Below the pieces are notes generated by a model. That model was given only the letters and a program-made list of their open reading frames with translations, was not told the DNA's origin and ran no database searches. This document shows, in pieces, positions 54,975 to 62,853 of a stretch of DNA of 64,000 nucleotides; position 1 is the first letter of the stretch, and each line of letters opens with the position of its first letter. Location of the stretch: assembly GCA_002342295.1 (NCBI GenBank), contig DDPR01000010.1, positions 216,362 through 280,361 on the forward strand, in the 5' to 3' direction. The stretch comes from Burkholderiales bacterium UBA2463. Lineage in GTDB: Bacteria; Pseudomonadota; Gammaproteobacteria; Burkholderiales; Burkholderiaceae_A. A program made the position numbers and the translations under genes.

Positions 54975-54991
54975 TTGGCGCGCGGCTTGCT
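54975..54991 (+). promoter_or_regulatory. Sigma-54 promoter of flgA
   Basis: TTGGCGCGCGGCTTGCT on the plus strand: one mismatch in TTGGCACG, perfect TTGCT, GG-N10-GC. It stands 13 nt from the opposing site for the flgB operon. Predicted start about 55002, one base before the flgA ATG, which would leave the GAGAGGG site outside the mRNA; this tension lowers confidence. Confidence 0.6.
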
Positions 54992-55002
54992 TGAGAGGGT
55001 CT

Positions 55003-55770
55003 ATGAAGAAAAAACCGACAGCCCAACTCGGGCGCCTGGTCCTCTGCCCCCTGCTTCTGTGGTCGGCCCAGGCCGCCCTTGCCCAGCCCCCAAGCTTGGA
55101 AGAGGCCCGCGCGCGCCTCGATAAGGAGGCAGCAGTCTGGATCTCAGGCTTAACCGGCCAAAAAGAAAAAGATCTGAAATTCGCCCCGCTCGATGCCCGA
55201 GTGCCGGTGCAGGCCTGCACGAGCGCCTGGAGCTTTGACCAACCCTTTGGCCCCGGTCGCGGTCTTCGCGCTCGCTGCAAAGAGCCAAAACAACAACTCT
55301 TTTTAAGTCAGAGCACCGAGCCGGTCATGCCAGCCGGCCTGAGCTCCCCGGCCGAAGCGGCCTTCCGCCCCAGCGCTGCCGCAACGAAAAAGAAGGTACT
55401 CGTTGCAAAGACCAACCTCAATGCGCAGCAGCCCATCGACCCAAGCCAGCTTGAGCTGCGCGAGGAAGAGATTCATGGGCCCGCCTCCGAGTACTTCACC
55501 GCAACAGAGGGGCTTGAGTATGCGCAGGCCATTCGAACCATCAAAGCGGGCGAGCCGCTTCGCAGTCGAGACATTCAGCCGGCCATTCTGGTTCGTCGCG
55601 GTCAGCAGGTTCTGCTCGCCATCGAATCCGTCCCAGGCTTGAGCGTGCGGGTTCGTCTTGAGGCGCAAGAAGATGGTCGCTTTGGTCAGCAGATTCCCTT
55701 TAGAAACAAGGAGTCTGGCCGACTTACCTCAGGGCAGGTCACTGGGCCAGGCCAAGCACGCGGTCTTTAG
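55003..55770 (+). CDS. flgA: Flagellar P-ring chaperone FlgA
   Basis: 255 aa from MKKKPTAQLGRLVLCPLLLW, a Sec signal ending near AALAQ. The C-terminal SAF-like part is typical: KKKVLVAKTNLNAQQPIDPSQLELREEEI and AIRTIKAGEPLRSRDIQPAILVRRGQQVLL. It assists P-ring assembly in the periplasm. I prefer this ATG because GAGAGGG lies just upstream and the longer frame is opposite-strand sequence. Confidence 0.95.
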   Translation: MKKKPTAQLGRLVLCPLLLWSAQAALAQPPSLEEARARLDKEAAVWISGLTGQKEKDLKFAPLDARVPVQACTSAWSFDQPFGPGRGLRARCKEPKQQLFLSQSTEPVMPAGLSSPAEAAFRPSAAATKKKVLVAKTNLNAQQPIDPSQLELREEEIHGPASEYFTATEGLEYAQAIRTIKAGEPLRSRDIQPAILVRRGQQVLLAIESVPGLSVRVRLEAQEDGRFGQQIPFRNKESGRLTSGQVTGPGQARGL

Positions 55771-55791
55771 CATGCGGCCCTCAAATCGCGC

Positions 55792-55818
55792 TCAAGTTTG
55801 GCGCAAAGCGCCCGATTC
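55792..55818 (+). promoter_or_regulatory. Sigma-28 promoter of flgMN
   Basis: -35 TCAAGTTT (7 of 8), 11-nt spacer, -10 CCCGATTC (CCGAT matched), plus strand, in the 91-nt gap between flgA and flgM. It lets FliA raise its own anti-sigma factor. Confidence 0.8.
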
Positions 55819-55861
55819 CACTGGTAAGCGGTAGAATTCCGTCCAACCGGAGGCGAACGTC

Positions 55862-56158
55862 ATGTCCGATGCTATTCATAATGTGGCCCGATCAGCGGGC
55901 GTCGATGTCTCGGCCGATTTTCGCCTGAAGAAGGCAGAAGACGCCAAAAAAGCGGCCCGCCAGGCGGCGCCCGGGCCTTCGGCTGGCCTGAAGGACGATA
56001 AGGTCGAACTCAGCGACACCGCCAAGCGGGTCATGAGCGGACCAGACTTCGATGCGGCCAAAGTCGATCGCATCAAAAAGGCCATTCAAGAAGGCAGCTA
56101 CCCGGTAGATGCCCGCAAAGTGGCCCAGAGCTTCGCTGAGCTCGAGAAGCTCATCTAA
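55862..56158 (+). CDS. flgM: Anti-sigma-28 factor FlgM
   Basis: 98 aa, mostly disordered N-terminal half, then the sigma-28-binding helices (KVELSDTAKRVMSG, FDAAKVDRIKKAIQEGSYPVDARKVAQSFAELE). It holds FliA inactive until exported through the finished hook. GGAGG precedes the ATG. flgN follows after 2 nt. Confidence 0.95.
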   Translation: MSDAIHNVARSAGVDVSADFRLKKAEDAKKAARQAAPGPSAGLKDDKVELSDTAKRVMSGPDFDAAKVDRIKKAIQEGSYPVDARKVAQSFAELEKLI

Positions 56159-56160
56159 GG

Positions 56161-56544
56161 GTGATCTCAGCGCAGGACGCATCCCTCCTTGCCGAGCGGC
56201 TGCTTGCCCTGCTCGATGAGGAATTCGAAGTCCTCAAGGTCCAAAATCTCGACGCGTTCGAGAGCCTTCAGCCCGAGAAGGGCGACATCATCAAGCAACT
56301 CTCGGGCCTCGCCCTTCCCGAAGATGGCCCAGAGTCGCTTGCCTGGGACGGCTTTCGCGCCCAGATTCGCGACTGCGCCGATCGCCACCGCCGCAACGAG
56401 ATTCTCATTCAACGAAAGCTCGAGGCCATTCGCGCCGCTCTCAAAACCCTGCAAGGTCCCGACCCCTTAAATGCCGTTGAGGTATACGACCGCATGGGTC
56501 GCATGTCCTCTGCCCGGAGGGGCCGAGGGCTGGCTGACGCCTAA
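56161..56544 (+). CDS. flgN: Flagellar export chaperone FlgN
   Basis: 127 aa, all helical, starting at GTG 2 nt after the flgM stop. LLALLDEEFEVLKVQNLDAFESLQPEKGDIIKQL is the FlgN pattern and ALKTLQG near the C-terminus is shared with the family. It escorts FlgK and FlgL to export; note that FlgK is unusually large here. Confidence 0.92.
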   Translation: MISAQDASLLAERLLALLDEEFEVLKVQNLDAFESLQPEKGDIIKQLSGLALPEDGPESLAWDGFRAQIRDCADRHRRNEILIQRKLEAIRAALKTLQGPDPLNAVEVYDRMGRMSSARRGRGLADA

Positions 56545-56610
56545 AACCATACCCTAGCGCTTCTGGAATGTGTTTTGCTCCCTCTCGGGGCAAACCAATC
56601 GGAGTGCGCG

Positions 56611-57963
56611 ATGCCCACCTCTGTTAGCAACTCTTCAAGTACAACCGCCCTGCCCCTGAGTTCGGCAAGAACTCGATCTTTTGGGTTGTGGGAGTCATCT
56701 TTCCCCGCAAAACTTAGCGCCCTGAAAGCCAAGCTGAGCTCCCTTGACTCGGAGTACGAGAAGTTAACGAAGCTTGGTGATCTTGTAAGTGCAAAGGCCA
56801 CACTTGAGGAGAGAAAGCGACTCGAGAGCTCGAGCGGAGCCAGAGACTTACTGCAGACTGAGCAGACGATTGCCGACTTAAACGACGAGGCAAAGCGGAC
56901 CCTCACGGCCGCCGGCCTTGCAGACCTAACGGGATTTCCCGGAGGGGTGACCTGGCTTGACGCCCGGGCAATGGTCGCAAAGATCATTGAAAAGCGTGAG
57001 ATCAACTCAAGCGACCTGAAGGCCCTCGTCAACAGCCTCAAAGCTGCAAAGCTAATCGAGAAGGGCGATCCCATCCCGGCCGAATTGCAATCAGCTGCTA
57101 TCGAGTTAAAGAGCAATCCCACCAAGCTCGACGCCCTTTACTACACTCCTCCTCGTAGCACCTCAGCCGAGGCGCTCGCATCAGAGAAGAAAACCCAAGA
57201 AAAGGCAAAGGCAGCTCTCCTGAAGAGCTGGCCCGCTGAGATCGCCCCCCTTGCCAACGGCCTGCCAGATGGTTTCCCCACAAACCTCGACTGGGTCTAC
57301 CTCCAGAAAATAATCTCGGTTCCCAAGGTTGATGGGATTGAGCTCGACCAAGACCTTCTTGCCAAGACCCGGCTCGCCACAGCTCGACTGGCAGAGGCTG
57401 GCATCACATCGATTTATCCTGCCTGGCCGCCGGGCACAACCGTGCTTGAGGCCCTCGAGGACGCTCTCAAGCTCGATAAAAACAACATTCTCTCTGGCGC
57501 CTTCACTCCCAAGCCCGACCCAAAAGACCCAAAGAAGGAGAAGAAGCTTCCAGCGGAGCTAAGCCTGACCGATTTCCCCACCGGGCTGACGCGCTATCAG
57601 GTCTTTAAGTTTGTGGAGGACTCCAAAAAGCCGGGTCGCATCGACTCGGACAAGCGGACTGCCGAGATCGCCGCATCAAAGAGCCTCAGGGACATCGGCA
57701 TCACGAACATCTCAACCTTTGTTGCCAAGGGCACGACCGCGCCGTCCCAGATTCTGAGTCAGCTCCAGAAGAACCCCCAGCTCGTGAAGCAGGAGACGCC
57801 AAGCAAGCCGGTGTGGGTCACCCCGGGACCGAATGATCGACTCGTCCTCTCAGGGGCCGTGTCGGGTGCGGCCTACCGAGAGGCGCTGGTCAATCACCTC
57901 GCAAAGTTCAACCCCAAATACTCCCTCGATGAAATTCGGCAGCGGCTTGGATTCAAGACCTAG
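56611..57963 (+). CDS. Unrecognised 450-aa repeat protein in the flagellar cluster
   Basis: Start ATG 56611 has GGAG 6 nt upstream. Residues 30-75 are a coiled coil. A roughly 30-residue unit of the form LxxxGIxxIxxFPxGTTxxxxLxxL then recurs about five times: GLADLTGFPGGVTW (102), GLPDGFPTNLDW, GITSIYPAWPPGTT, LTDFPTGLTRY and GITNISTFVAKGTT, alternating with Lys/Asp-rich linkers. A C-terminal 50-residue block (RLVLSGAVSGAAYREAL, then YSLDEIRQRLGF) closes it. No signal peptide or membrane segment. It follows flgN and overlaps the convergent fhlX stop by 4 nt. No family recognised; a flagellar role is inferred from place only. Confidence 0.75.
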   Translation: MPTSVSNSSSTTALPLSSARTRSFGLWESSFPAKLSALKAKLSSLDSEYEKLTKLGDLVSAKATLEERKRLESSSGARDLLQTEQTIADLNDEAKRTLTAAGLADLTGFPGGVTWLDARAMVAKIIEKREINSSDLKALVNSLKAAKLIEKGDPIPAELQSAAIELKSNPTKLDALYYTPPRSTSAEALASEKKTQEKAKAALLKSWPAEIAPLANGLPDGFPTNLDWVYLQKIISVPKVDGIELDQDLLAKTRLATARLAEAGITSIYPAWPPGTTVLEALEDALKLDKNNILSGAFTPKPDPKDPKKEKKLPAELSLTDFPTGLTRYQVFKFVEDSKKPGRIDSDKRTAEIAASKSLRDIGITNISTFVAKGTTAPSQILSQLQKNPQLVKQETPSKPVWVTPGPNDRLVLSGAVSGAAYREALVNHLAKFNPKYSLDEIRQRLGFKT

Positions 57964-58256
57964 TTCGAGTCTTTGACCTCATCCCCCGGACGCATTCCTT
58001 TGAGCCAGTAAGCCCAAGAGAGAATCACCGCAACCGCCGTATAGAGGCGCTCGGGGATCTCCTGCTCAAGGTCCAACTCCGAGAGCATGGCCACCAGCTG
58101 CGGGTCTTTGGCAATGTAGACCCCATGGCGCCGAGCCTCCTCGAGAATCATTTCTGCAAGCTCACCCTGGCCCTTGGCCACAACAACCGGGGCCTTGTTC
58201 TTGCCGTACTCCATGGCAATGGCCTCTAAATCTTCTCGGTGCACGCGGCTAATCAC
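57960..58256 (-). CDS. FlhB C-terminal-domain-like protein (FhlX type)
   Basis: 98 aa from GTG with GGGGA upstream. EAIAMEYGKNKAPVVVAKGQGELAEMILEEARRHGVYIAKDPQLVAML matches the cytoplasmic domain of FlhB, without its membrane part; the autocleaving NPTH motif is absent. Such stand-alone domains next to fliK are known in beta- and gammaproteobacteria and may act in export specificity switching. Last gene of the flgP operon. Confidence 0.88.
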   Translation of the reverse strand: MISRVHREDLEAIAMEYGKNKAPVVVAKGQGELAEMILEEARRHGVYIAKDPQLVAMLSELDLEQEIPERLYTAVAVILSWAYWLKGMRPGDEVKDSN

Positions 58257-58272
58257 GCTCTTTCCCCGAACC

Positions 58273-59367
58273 CTAGGCCTTTAAATCCAAAACATAACCC
58301 GGAGCTAGTGCTCGCTCCTGAGGAAGATCCAAAGATTCGGGCTTGCGGCCATGAATGATGGTCATCTGCTCCAGGGAGAGCCCCGCCTGCTCGAGGTCCT
58401 CACGCAACTCCGATACGGCCTTTCGGGCACGGGTCGCGACATCCTCTCGGTCGGCCCACATCGAGAGCTCCAGTCGCTTTTCTAACTGGACCTTGGCACT
58501 CAGCCAGAGTTCCCCGAGCGAGGGGCTATCGGTGTGGATATCGATGGTCATGGGCGGGTTGGGCTGCTCGTCTGTTTTGCTCCCCCGAAAAAAGCGCACC
58601 GCGACCGGTGAGGCATCCCTAAACGGAATAACAAAGCTCGCCAGCAACTCCTTATTGCTGTGGGCCGCATACGCATCGGCCTGGGCCGACTGAATCTCTC
58701 GGAGGGCCGAATTCATCGCCTCACGAACCTCAGGATTCGACTGCGCATCAGCATTGAGGGACCGAAGCGCGTCTGTGAGTAATTGCTTCAGGTCACCCTC
58801 GATCGATGCGCCCGATCGCAGTCGGGCCTCGGTGAGTAGCCCAGACGCGCGCAAGGCCCAGCGCACACCGTCGGCCGAGAGCCGCCCCATGGAGAGTCGA
58901 CTCTTGGGCAGAAGTGGGCTCGACAAGATCTGGGCAATGACCGAGAGGTCAGCCGAGCGAGCAAAAAAAGCAGCTATCGACGGGCTCATCGCAGCAGAGC
59001 CCGCAGCGGCGATGTTGGACTGCGCAAGGGCGGCCGTAACAAGCGCAATCGAATCGGCAGCCTGGGCCTGAGAAGCCGCAGGCGGGGGCAGAGGACTGAG
59101 TGCGAGGCCATTTGGTGTTTCAACCACCCGTGCGCTCACCACATCGCCGGGACGCAGTCTGCTCTGCGGGCCCAGCTCGATGGCCTGGCCACGAAGCAGG
59201 AGCACGAGGCCCTCTGCGCGCGACTCGACCACACCACTCACCACCTGGTTCGGCGCAAGGTCGAGTTCTCGACCCACCTGCTCAAAAACCGGCAGAAGTC
59301 GGCCCTCAAGGTAGATCGGGTTGAGCCGGCCCCCAGCAAGGCCGATGGCCTCTGGACCGGTGAGCAC
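58273..59367 (-). CDS. fliK: Hook-length control protein FliK-like
   Basis: 364 aa from GTG 59367: AAGGGG lies 6 nt upstream, and the longer frame would overlap the preceding gene by 44 nt. The N-terminal 270 residues are Ala/Ser/Leu-rich and variable, as in FliK. Residues about 280-345 (TIDIHTDSPSLGELWLSAKVQLEKRLELSMWADREDVATRARKAVSELREDLEQAGL) match the FliK C-terminal switch domain. It is not much longer than usual although the hook subunit is enlarged. Coupled to fhlX. Confidence 0.88.
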   Translation of the reverse strand: MLTGPEAIGLAGGRLNPIYLEGRLLPVFEQVGRELDLAPNQVVSGVVESRAEGLVLLLRGQAIELGPQSRLRPGDVVSARVVETPNGLALSPLPPPAASQAQAADSIALVTAALAQSNIAAAGSAAMSPSIAAFFARSADLSVIAQILSSPLLPKSRLSMGRLSADGVRWALRASGLLTEARLRSGASIEGDLKQLLTDALRSLNADAQSNPEVREAMNSALREIQSAQADAYAAHSNKELLASFVIPFRDASPVAVRFFRGSKTDEQPNPPMTIDIHTDSPSLGELWLSAKVQLEKRLELSMWADREDVATRARKAVSELREDLEQAGLSLEQMTIIHGRKPESLDLPQERALAPGYVLDLKA

Positions 59368-59377
59368 AACAGACCCC

Positions 59378-59911
59378 TTAGCGAGGGAAGCGAACCCAAC
59401 CCTCTTTCGGGTCGGGCTCACCAGAGGCAGAGGGCTTGGGGCTCACGGGCATGACCTCTACCTTCATCGAGGAGGCACCTTGCCCATATGGGGCAGACAT
59501 CCCGGACTTGGGTGCGGCCATGGCGGCAGGCATCCGGCCGGTGAGCATGGAATAGAGCTGGTCTTGGCTCGGAAGCTTGAGTGCAGCGCCCACCACAGGC
59601 CGCGTAGCATTGCCTTTCACAAAGGCATCGGGGTTGAGCTTCACGATGGCCGCGTAGAGCGGCTTTTTGTCGAGCACCAAGTCGGGCATGACGCGCTTGA
59701 GGATGCGCTCGAGTGTGTCTCCGCGCTGAATGATGACCGTATCGAATGCAGGTGCGGCCGCTGCGGCGGGAGCGCCATGGCCGGAAGAGCCGTGTGAGTC
59801 GTCGGGCGCCATGAGCGTGCGCAGGGCATTGGCCGTGTCAGGCGTGGTTGCGGCAAGAAGGGGCTGAGCAGAGAGCGCAGCCAGCGCGAGAGCAAGAAGG
59901 GTCTTTTTCAT
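59378..59911 (-). CDS. Exported LysM (FimV-like) protein
   Basis: 177 aa. Sec signal (MKKTLLALALAALSAQPLLAA), a His/Ser/Gly-Ala linker, then a FimV-type LysM at about 56-115 (VIIQRGDTLERILKRVMPDL, NPDAFVKGNATRPVVGAALKLPS) and a Pro/Ser-rich tail. It should bind peptidoglycan in the periplasm. It lies between flgT and fliK, 12 and 10 nt from them, so it probably serves the flagellar basal body. Its residue pattern is like the N-terminus of FimV/HubP polar proteins. Confidence 0.85.
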   Translation of the reverse strand: MKKTLLALALAALSAQPLLAATTPDTANALRTLMAPDDSHGSSGHGAPAAAAAPAFDTVIIQRGDTLERILKRVMPDLVLDKKPLYAAIVKLNPDAFVKGNATRPVVGAALKLPSQDQLYSMLTGRMPAAMAAPKSGMSAPYGQGASSMKVEVMPVSPKPSASGEPDPKEGWVRFPR

Positions 59912-59923
59912 CGGAAATCCTTT

Positions 59924-61024
59924 TTAAAAGGGCATCGCCACAAGCTGTTCTATCGATTCCGGGGCTGGCCCCGCGATCACGCGAATCACTGCCCGATCTT
60001 CCGTGACAGCGATGATCTCCGCAAGCGCAAGGGCCTCGACCACGCCGGGCTCAAGCACGTGTCGGGGAAGTTTGCCCCGGGGAGCCAGAAGGAGTCTCTC
60101 ACCCCTATCGAGACCGACTCTGCGGCCTGCATTGATGAGAAGCTCCCCCGATCGAGTGCGCTCGAGAACGGGATAGTCGGGCATGCCACAGCCAAGTCCA
60201 TCTCGGAAGGCCGCCTGCAAAGACTTAAAAGCCGACTGAGTGGCCGCCGGGTCGGCAAGAACCACCTGCAGGCTATCGAGATATCCACCTGAGGCGCGAC
60301 GCAGTCTGAGCTGAACCTGGCTCGACCAGATCTCTCGTGGACTGGAAGGCTGGGAGAGGGAAATCACAAGGGCAACCAGGCCCTCTGTCGGCGGGGGGTC
60401 GGACAGACCGAGGCTCACCATGGAATCGGAGACCCACTGAGGCCGGTCGGTGGCAGAGGCCAGAATAGGGGCAGTGCCCAGGTCGATGAGCTGCATCGAC
60501 ACGATAAATGGCGCCGCATCGACAACGCGGTTGAGCAGGGCCCGATCGTAAGTCGCTCTGGGTCCGGGCCGCTGAGCCTGCGTGAGTGCCCAGCCGGTCT
60601 CGGCTGCCAACACAGTCATAAGCTCTTGACTGAACTGCTCAGACAGACGCGAGAGCGTTGCAGCAGAGAGAAACCGGCCCCCCTGAGGACGCCTCACCTC
60701 AAAGACTGCGTGGCGCTTATAGCGACGGTTGCCCTCACAAATCTCGGCGCGGGTGGAGGGCTCAACGGAGCGGGCCGAGGCCTGCGGCCGGGCTCGAACA
60801 TCTGAGGTAAACCGGGCGGACTCAAAGAGCCGACCCTGAAAATCGATCCAGGCGGCTGACTGGACCCGTGTTGAGGCGCGTGTGGCCGCCTCAATGAGTT
60901 CGCTGCGAATGGCCTCAAGTTCTTCTGCCGCAGAGCGGCCGGAGTTTGCCGCTGCGACCGCAAAGAGCGGCAAGAGTGCGACGCCGCAGACCAACACTGG
61001 GCGGATGATGGCTGAGCAACGCAT
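59924..61024 (-). CDS. flgT: Flagellar H-ring protein FlgT-like
   Basis: 366 aa from MRCSAIIRPVLVCGVALLPLFAVAA, a signal peptide that fixes this start. An N-terminal domain with a Cys (EICEGNRRYKRHAVFEV), a central TolB-like alpha/beta domain, and a C-terminal beta domain (SGELLINAGRRVGLDRGERLLLAPRG, EIIAVTEDRAVIRVI) match FlgT of Vibrio in order and style. FlgT builds the H-ring around the LP-ring. The link is by architecture and by its flgP partner; sequence identity could not be measured. Confidence 0.8.
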   Translation of the reverse strand: MRCSAIIRPVLVCGVALLPLFAVAAANSGRSAAEELEAIRSELIEAATRASTRVQSAAWIDFQGRLFESARFTSDVRARPQASARSVEPSTRAEICEGNRRYKRHAVFEVRRPQGGRFLSAATLSRLSEQFSQELMTVLAAETGWALTQAQRPGPRATYDRALLNRVVDAAPFIVSMQLIDLGTAPILASATDRPQWVSDSMVSLGLSDPPPTEGLVALVISLSQPSSPREIWSSQVQLRLRRASGGYLDSLQVVLADPAATQSAFKSLQAAFRDGLGCGMPDYPVLERTRSGELLINAGRRVGLDRGERLLLAPRGKLPRHVLEPGVVEALALAEIIAVTEDRAVIRVIAGPAPESIEQLVAMPF

Positions 61025-61046
61025 CACCGCGCACTCCCCAGGGAAT

Positions 61047-61616
61047 CTATCGACGTGCGGTGAGCTGCTCGACGAAGAGGGCGCGGATATCGGCAACCAC
61101 CCTCGCATCAAGGCTCAGGGTGGTCTCGTAGGTGTCCTCGCCCACGGGATTGATGCTCTCGAGACGGGCGCCGTAAATGATGCCCTCGACTCGGGTGCGG
61201 AAGCTATCGGAACGGATGACCATGTCGGCCACAGTGGTCGTGGCATCGAGCTGTTGGCCATAGACCTGCTCAGTCAGGCTGCGATAGGCGTCGAGCTTGG
61301 AGGCCCGAATAGCCATGAGGCGCTGCTGAGTCTGAACCTTATGGGGCTGCACACTCACCACGGCATAGCCCGTGGCGGTGAAGGCCTCGCGACGCTCAGC
61401 AAGCGGAGAGACCATTGATGCAGGCGTGGGCTTGGCCGAATCGCCCACCAGCGCGGGATAGCGCTCAGCAACGGGTTTAGCGGCCGGAGCAGCAGGCGCG
61501 GGCGCAGGGGCAGCCATGGGCGCGGGCTCAACAGAGGCCTTGGGCATATTGGCGGTACATGCCGACAGAGCGAGGGCCATTGCGGGTAAGACAAAGCCGA
61601 TTGTGCGGTGATTCAT
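61047..61616 (-). CDS. flgP: Outer-membrane lipoprotein FlgP-like (LPP20 family)
   Basis: 189 aa from MNHRTIGFVLPAMALALSAC: lipobox LSAC and AAGGAG 8 nt before the ATG. A Pro/Ala linker precedes the LPP20/FlgP domain (GYAVVSVQPHKVQTQQRLMAIRASKLDAYRSLTEQVYGQ and SFRTRVEGIIYGARL). FlgP makes the outer-membrane-associated ring or disk in Vibrio and Campylobacter. First gene of a five-gene operon, flgP-flgT-LysM-fliK-fhlX, with a sigma-28 promoter. Confidence 0.88.
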   Translation of the reverse strand: MNHRTIGFVLPAMALALSACTANMPKASVEPAPMAAPAPAPAAPAAKPVAERYPALVGDSAKPTPASMVSPLAERREAFTATGYAVVSVQPHKVQTQQRLMAIRASKLDAYRSLTEQVYGQQLDATTTVADMVIRSDSFRTRVEGIIYGARLESINPVGEDTYETTLSLDARVVADIRALFVEQLTARR

Positions 61617-61675
61617 TTCACTAACTCCTTGAATATGAAAAGCCAAAGGCTTTATCTGTATCATCTCTTCAACTT

Positions 61676-61702
61676 AAATCGGCACCAACTACGCGGGCTT
61701 TA
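61676..61702 (-). promoter_or_regulatory. Sigma-28 promoter of the flgP operon
   Basis: -35 TAAAGCCC (5 of 8), 11-nt spacer, -10 GCCGATTT (6 of 8), minus strand. Predicted start about 61669, a 53-nt leader. It would place H-ring genes and fliK in the late class, which is unusual for fliK. Confidence 0.65.
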
Positions 61703-61757
61703 GCCCTCAAATCGGGGTGCCCCCACGTGGACACGATACTTGGAAACGTCTAACTCC

Positions 61758-62852
61758 ATGATCGGCCAGAGCCAAGCGACCTTAAGCCTTCGGTCTCTTA
61801 TTCGCTCCGTCGCTCCATCAGACGCAACCGTTCTCATCATTGGAGAGAGTGGGACCGGCAAAGAACTGGTCGCCCGCGCCCTCCATGAGCAGTCTCAGAG
61901 GAACAAAGCGCAATTCGTGCCAGTTAATTGTGGAGCCATTCCTCGCGAGCTCCTCGAGAGCGAACTCTTTGGTCATCGAAAGGGTGCATTCACTGGGGCC
62001 GTGGCCGACCGAGTGGGCCGATTCGAGCTGGCGCACGGCGGAACGCTCTTTTTGGACGAGATTGGAGACCTGGCATTAGACATGCAGGTCAAGCTGCTTC
62101 GGGTCATCCAAGAGAGAACCGTCGACCCTGTGGGCAGCACCAAGCCTGTGAGTGTGGATGTGCGGGTGGTAGCGGCCACTCACCGCGATCTTGAGCACGA
62201 GGTGGCCGAGGGTCGCTTCCGCGAAGACCTCTACTACCGCCTGAATGTTTTGCCGGTCGCCACCCCTCCCCTGCGCGATCGCATCGAGGATCTGCCGCTC
62301 CTTATTGAGCACTTTGCCCGCTTGCACGCCACCAAGGGCTGCTCCCCGGTGCGTTTCGCTGAAAGCCTCATGGAGGAGCTCTGTGCCTATGCCTGGCCTG
62401 GCAATATCAGAGAGCTCTCCAACCTCGTGGCCAGATTTAGTGCGCTCTTCTCAGGTCAGCAGATCTGCTACTACGACATCCCCCAGAGCATGCTTCCAAG
62501 GGGTCTTCGAGAGAAGAGCCCCAAGGCGGCCACCAAGCCGCCAGCGAAAATGAATGGTCACCACCCCGTGAATGGCCAGGCCCAGGCGCCAGAGGTCTCG
62601 CACGTCAACGGTGCCCACAATCCCGTGGAAGACCTCATTACGTTTACCCAGGGGCCCGCGCTTTTCGCGCTCGATGGCATTCCGCTTAAGAAGAAACTCA
62701 CAGACTTTGAGCGCACGCTCATTGAGCAGGCGCTAGACCATGCCGATGGAAACGTCTCTCAGACGGCCAGGCTGCTCAATGTGCAGCGCACCACGCTTAT
62801 CGAGAAGATTAATAAATACAACCTAAAGGCGCGGCCCGAGGCCGACCTCTAG
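61758..62852 (+). CDS. FlrA/FleQ-like sigma-54 activator lacking the N-terminal domain
   Basis: 364 aa. The AAA+ domain begins at residue 7; Walker A GESGTGKE is at 29-36, the sigma-54 contact loop is GAFTGA, and Walker B LFLDEIGD and the arginine-finger region [11 protein letters not shown] follow. A flexible linker leads to the Fis-type HTH ([24 protein letters not shown]), which matches FlrA/FleQ rather than NtrC. The 130-residue FleQ N-terminal domain is absent, and only 141 nt separate this ATG from flgP, so it is not hidden upstream. An in-frame TTG at 61740 would add 6 residues. Likely flagellar master activator. Confidence 0.9.
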   Translation: MIGQSQATLSLRSLIRSVAPSDATVLIIGESGTGKELVARALHEQSQRNKAQFVPVNCGAIPRELLESELFGHRKGAFTGAVADRVGRFELAHGGTLFLDEIGDLALDMQVKLLRVIQERTVDPVGSTKPVSVDVRVVAATHRDLEHEVAEGRFREDLYYRLNVLPVATPPLRDRIEDLPLLIEHFARLHATKGCSPVRFAESLMEELCAYAWPGNIRELSNLVARFSALFSGQQICYYDIPQSMLPRGLREKSPKAATKPPAKMNGHHPVNGQAQAPEVSHVNGAHNPVEDLITFTQGPALFALDGIPLKKKLTDFERTLIEQALDHADGNVSQTARLLNVQRTTLIEKINKYNLKARPEADL

Positions 62853-62853
62853 C

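Noticed and set aside
53841..55124. 427-aa open frame on the plus strand
   Set aside because: It covers flgB, the LysM/SLT-like gene and the 5' end of flgA in other frames or strands; its translation is low complexity and has no motif.
61680..61694. GG-N10-GC match on the plus strand upstream of the flrA-like gene
   Set aside because: The -12 part is ACGC rather than TTGC and the match overlaps a better sigma-28 site on the minus strand, so I treat it as chance.
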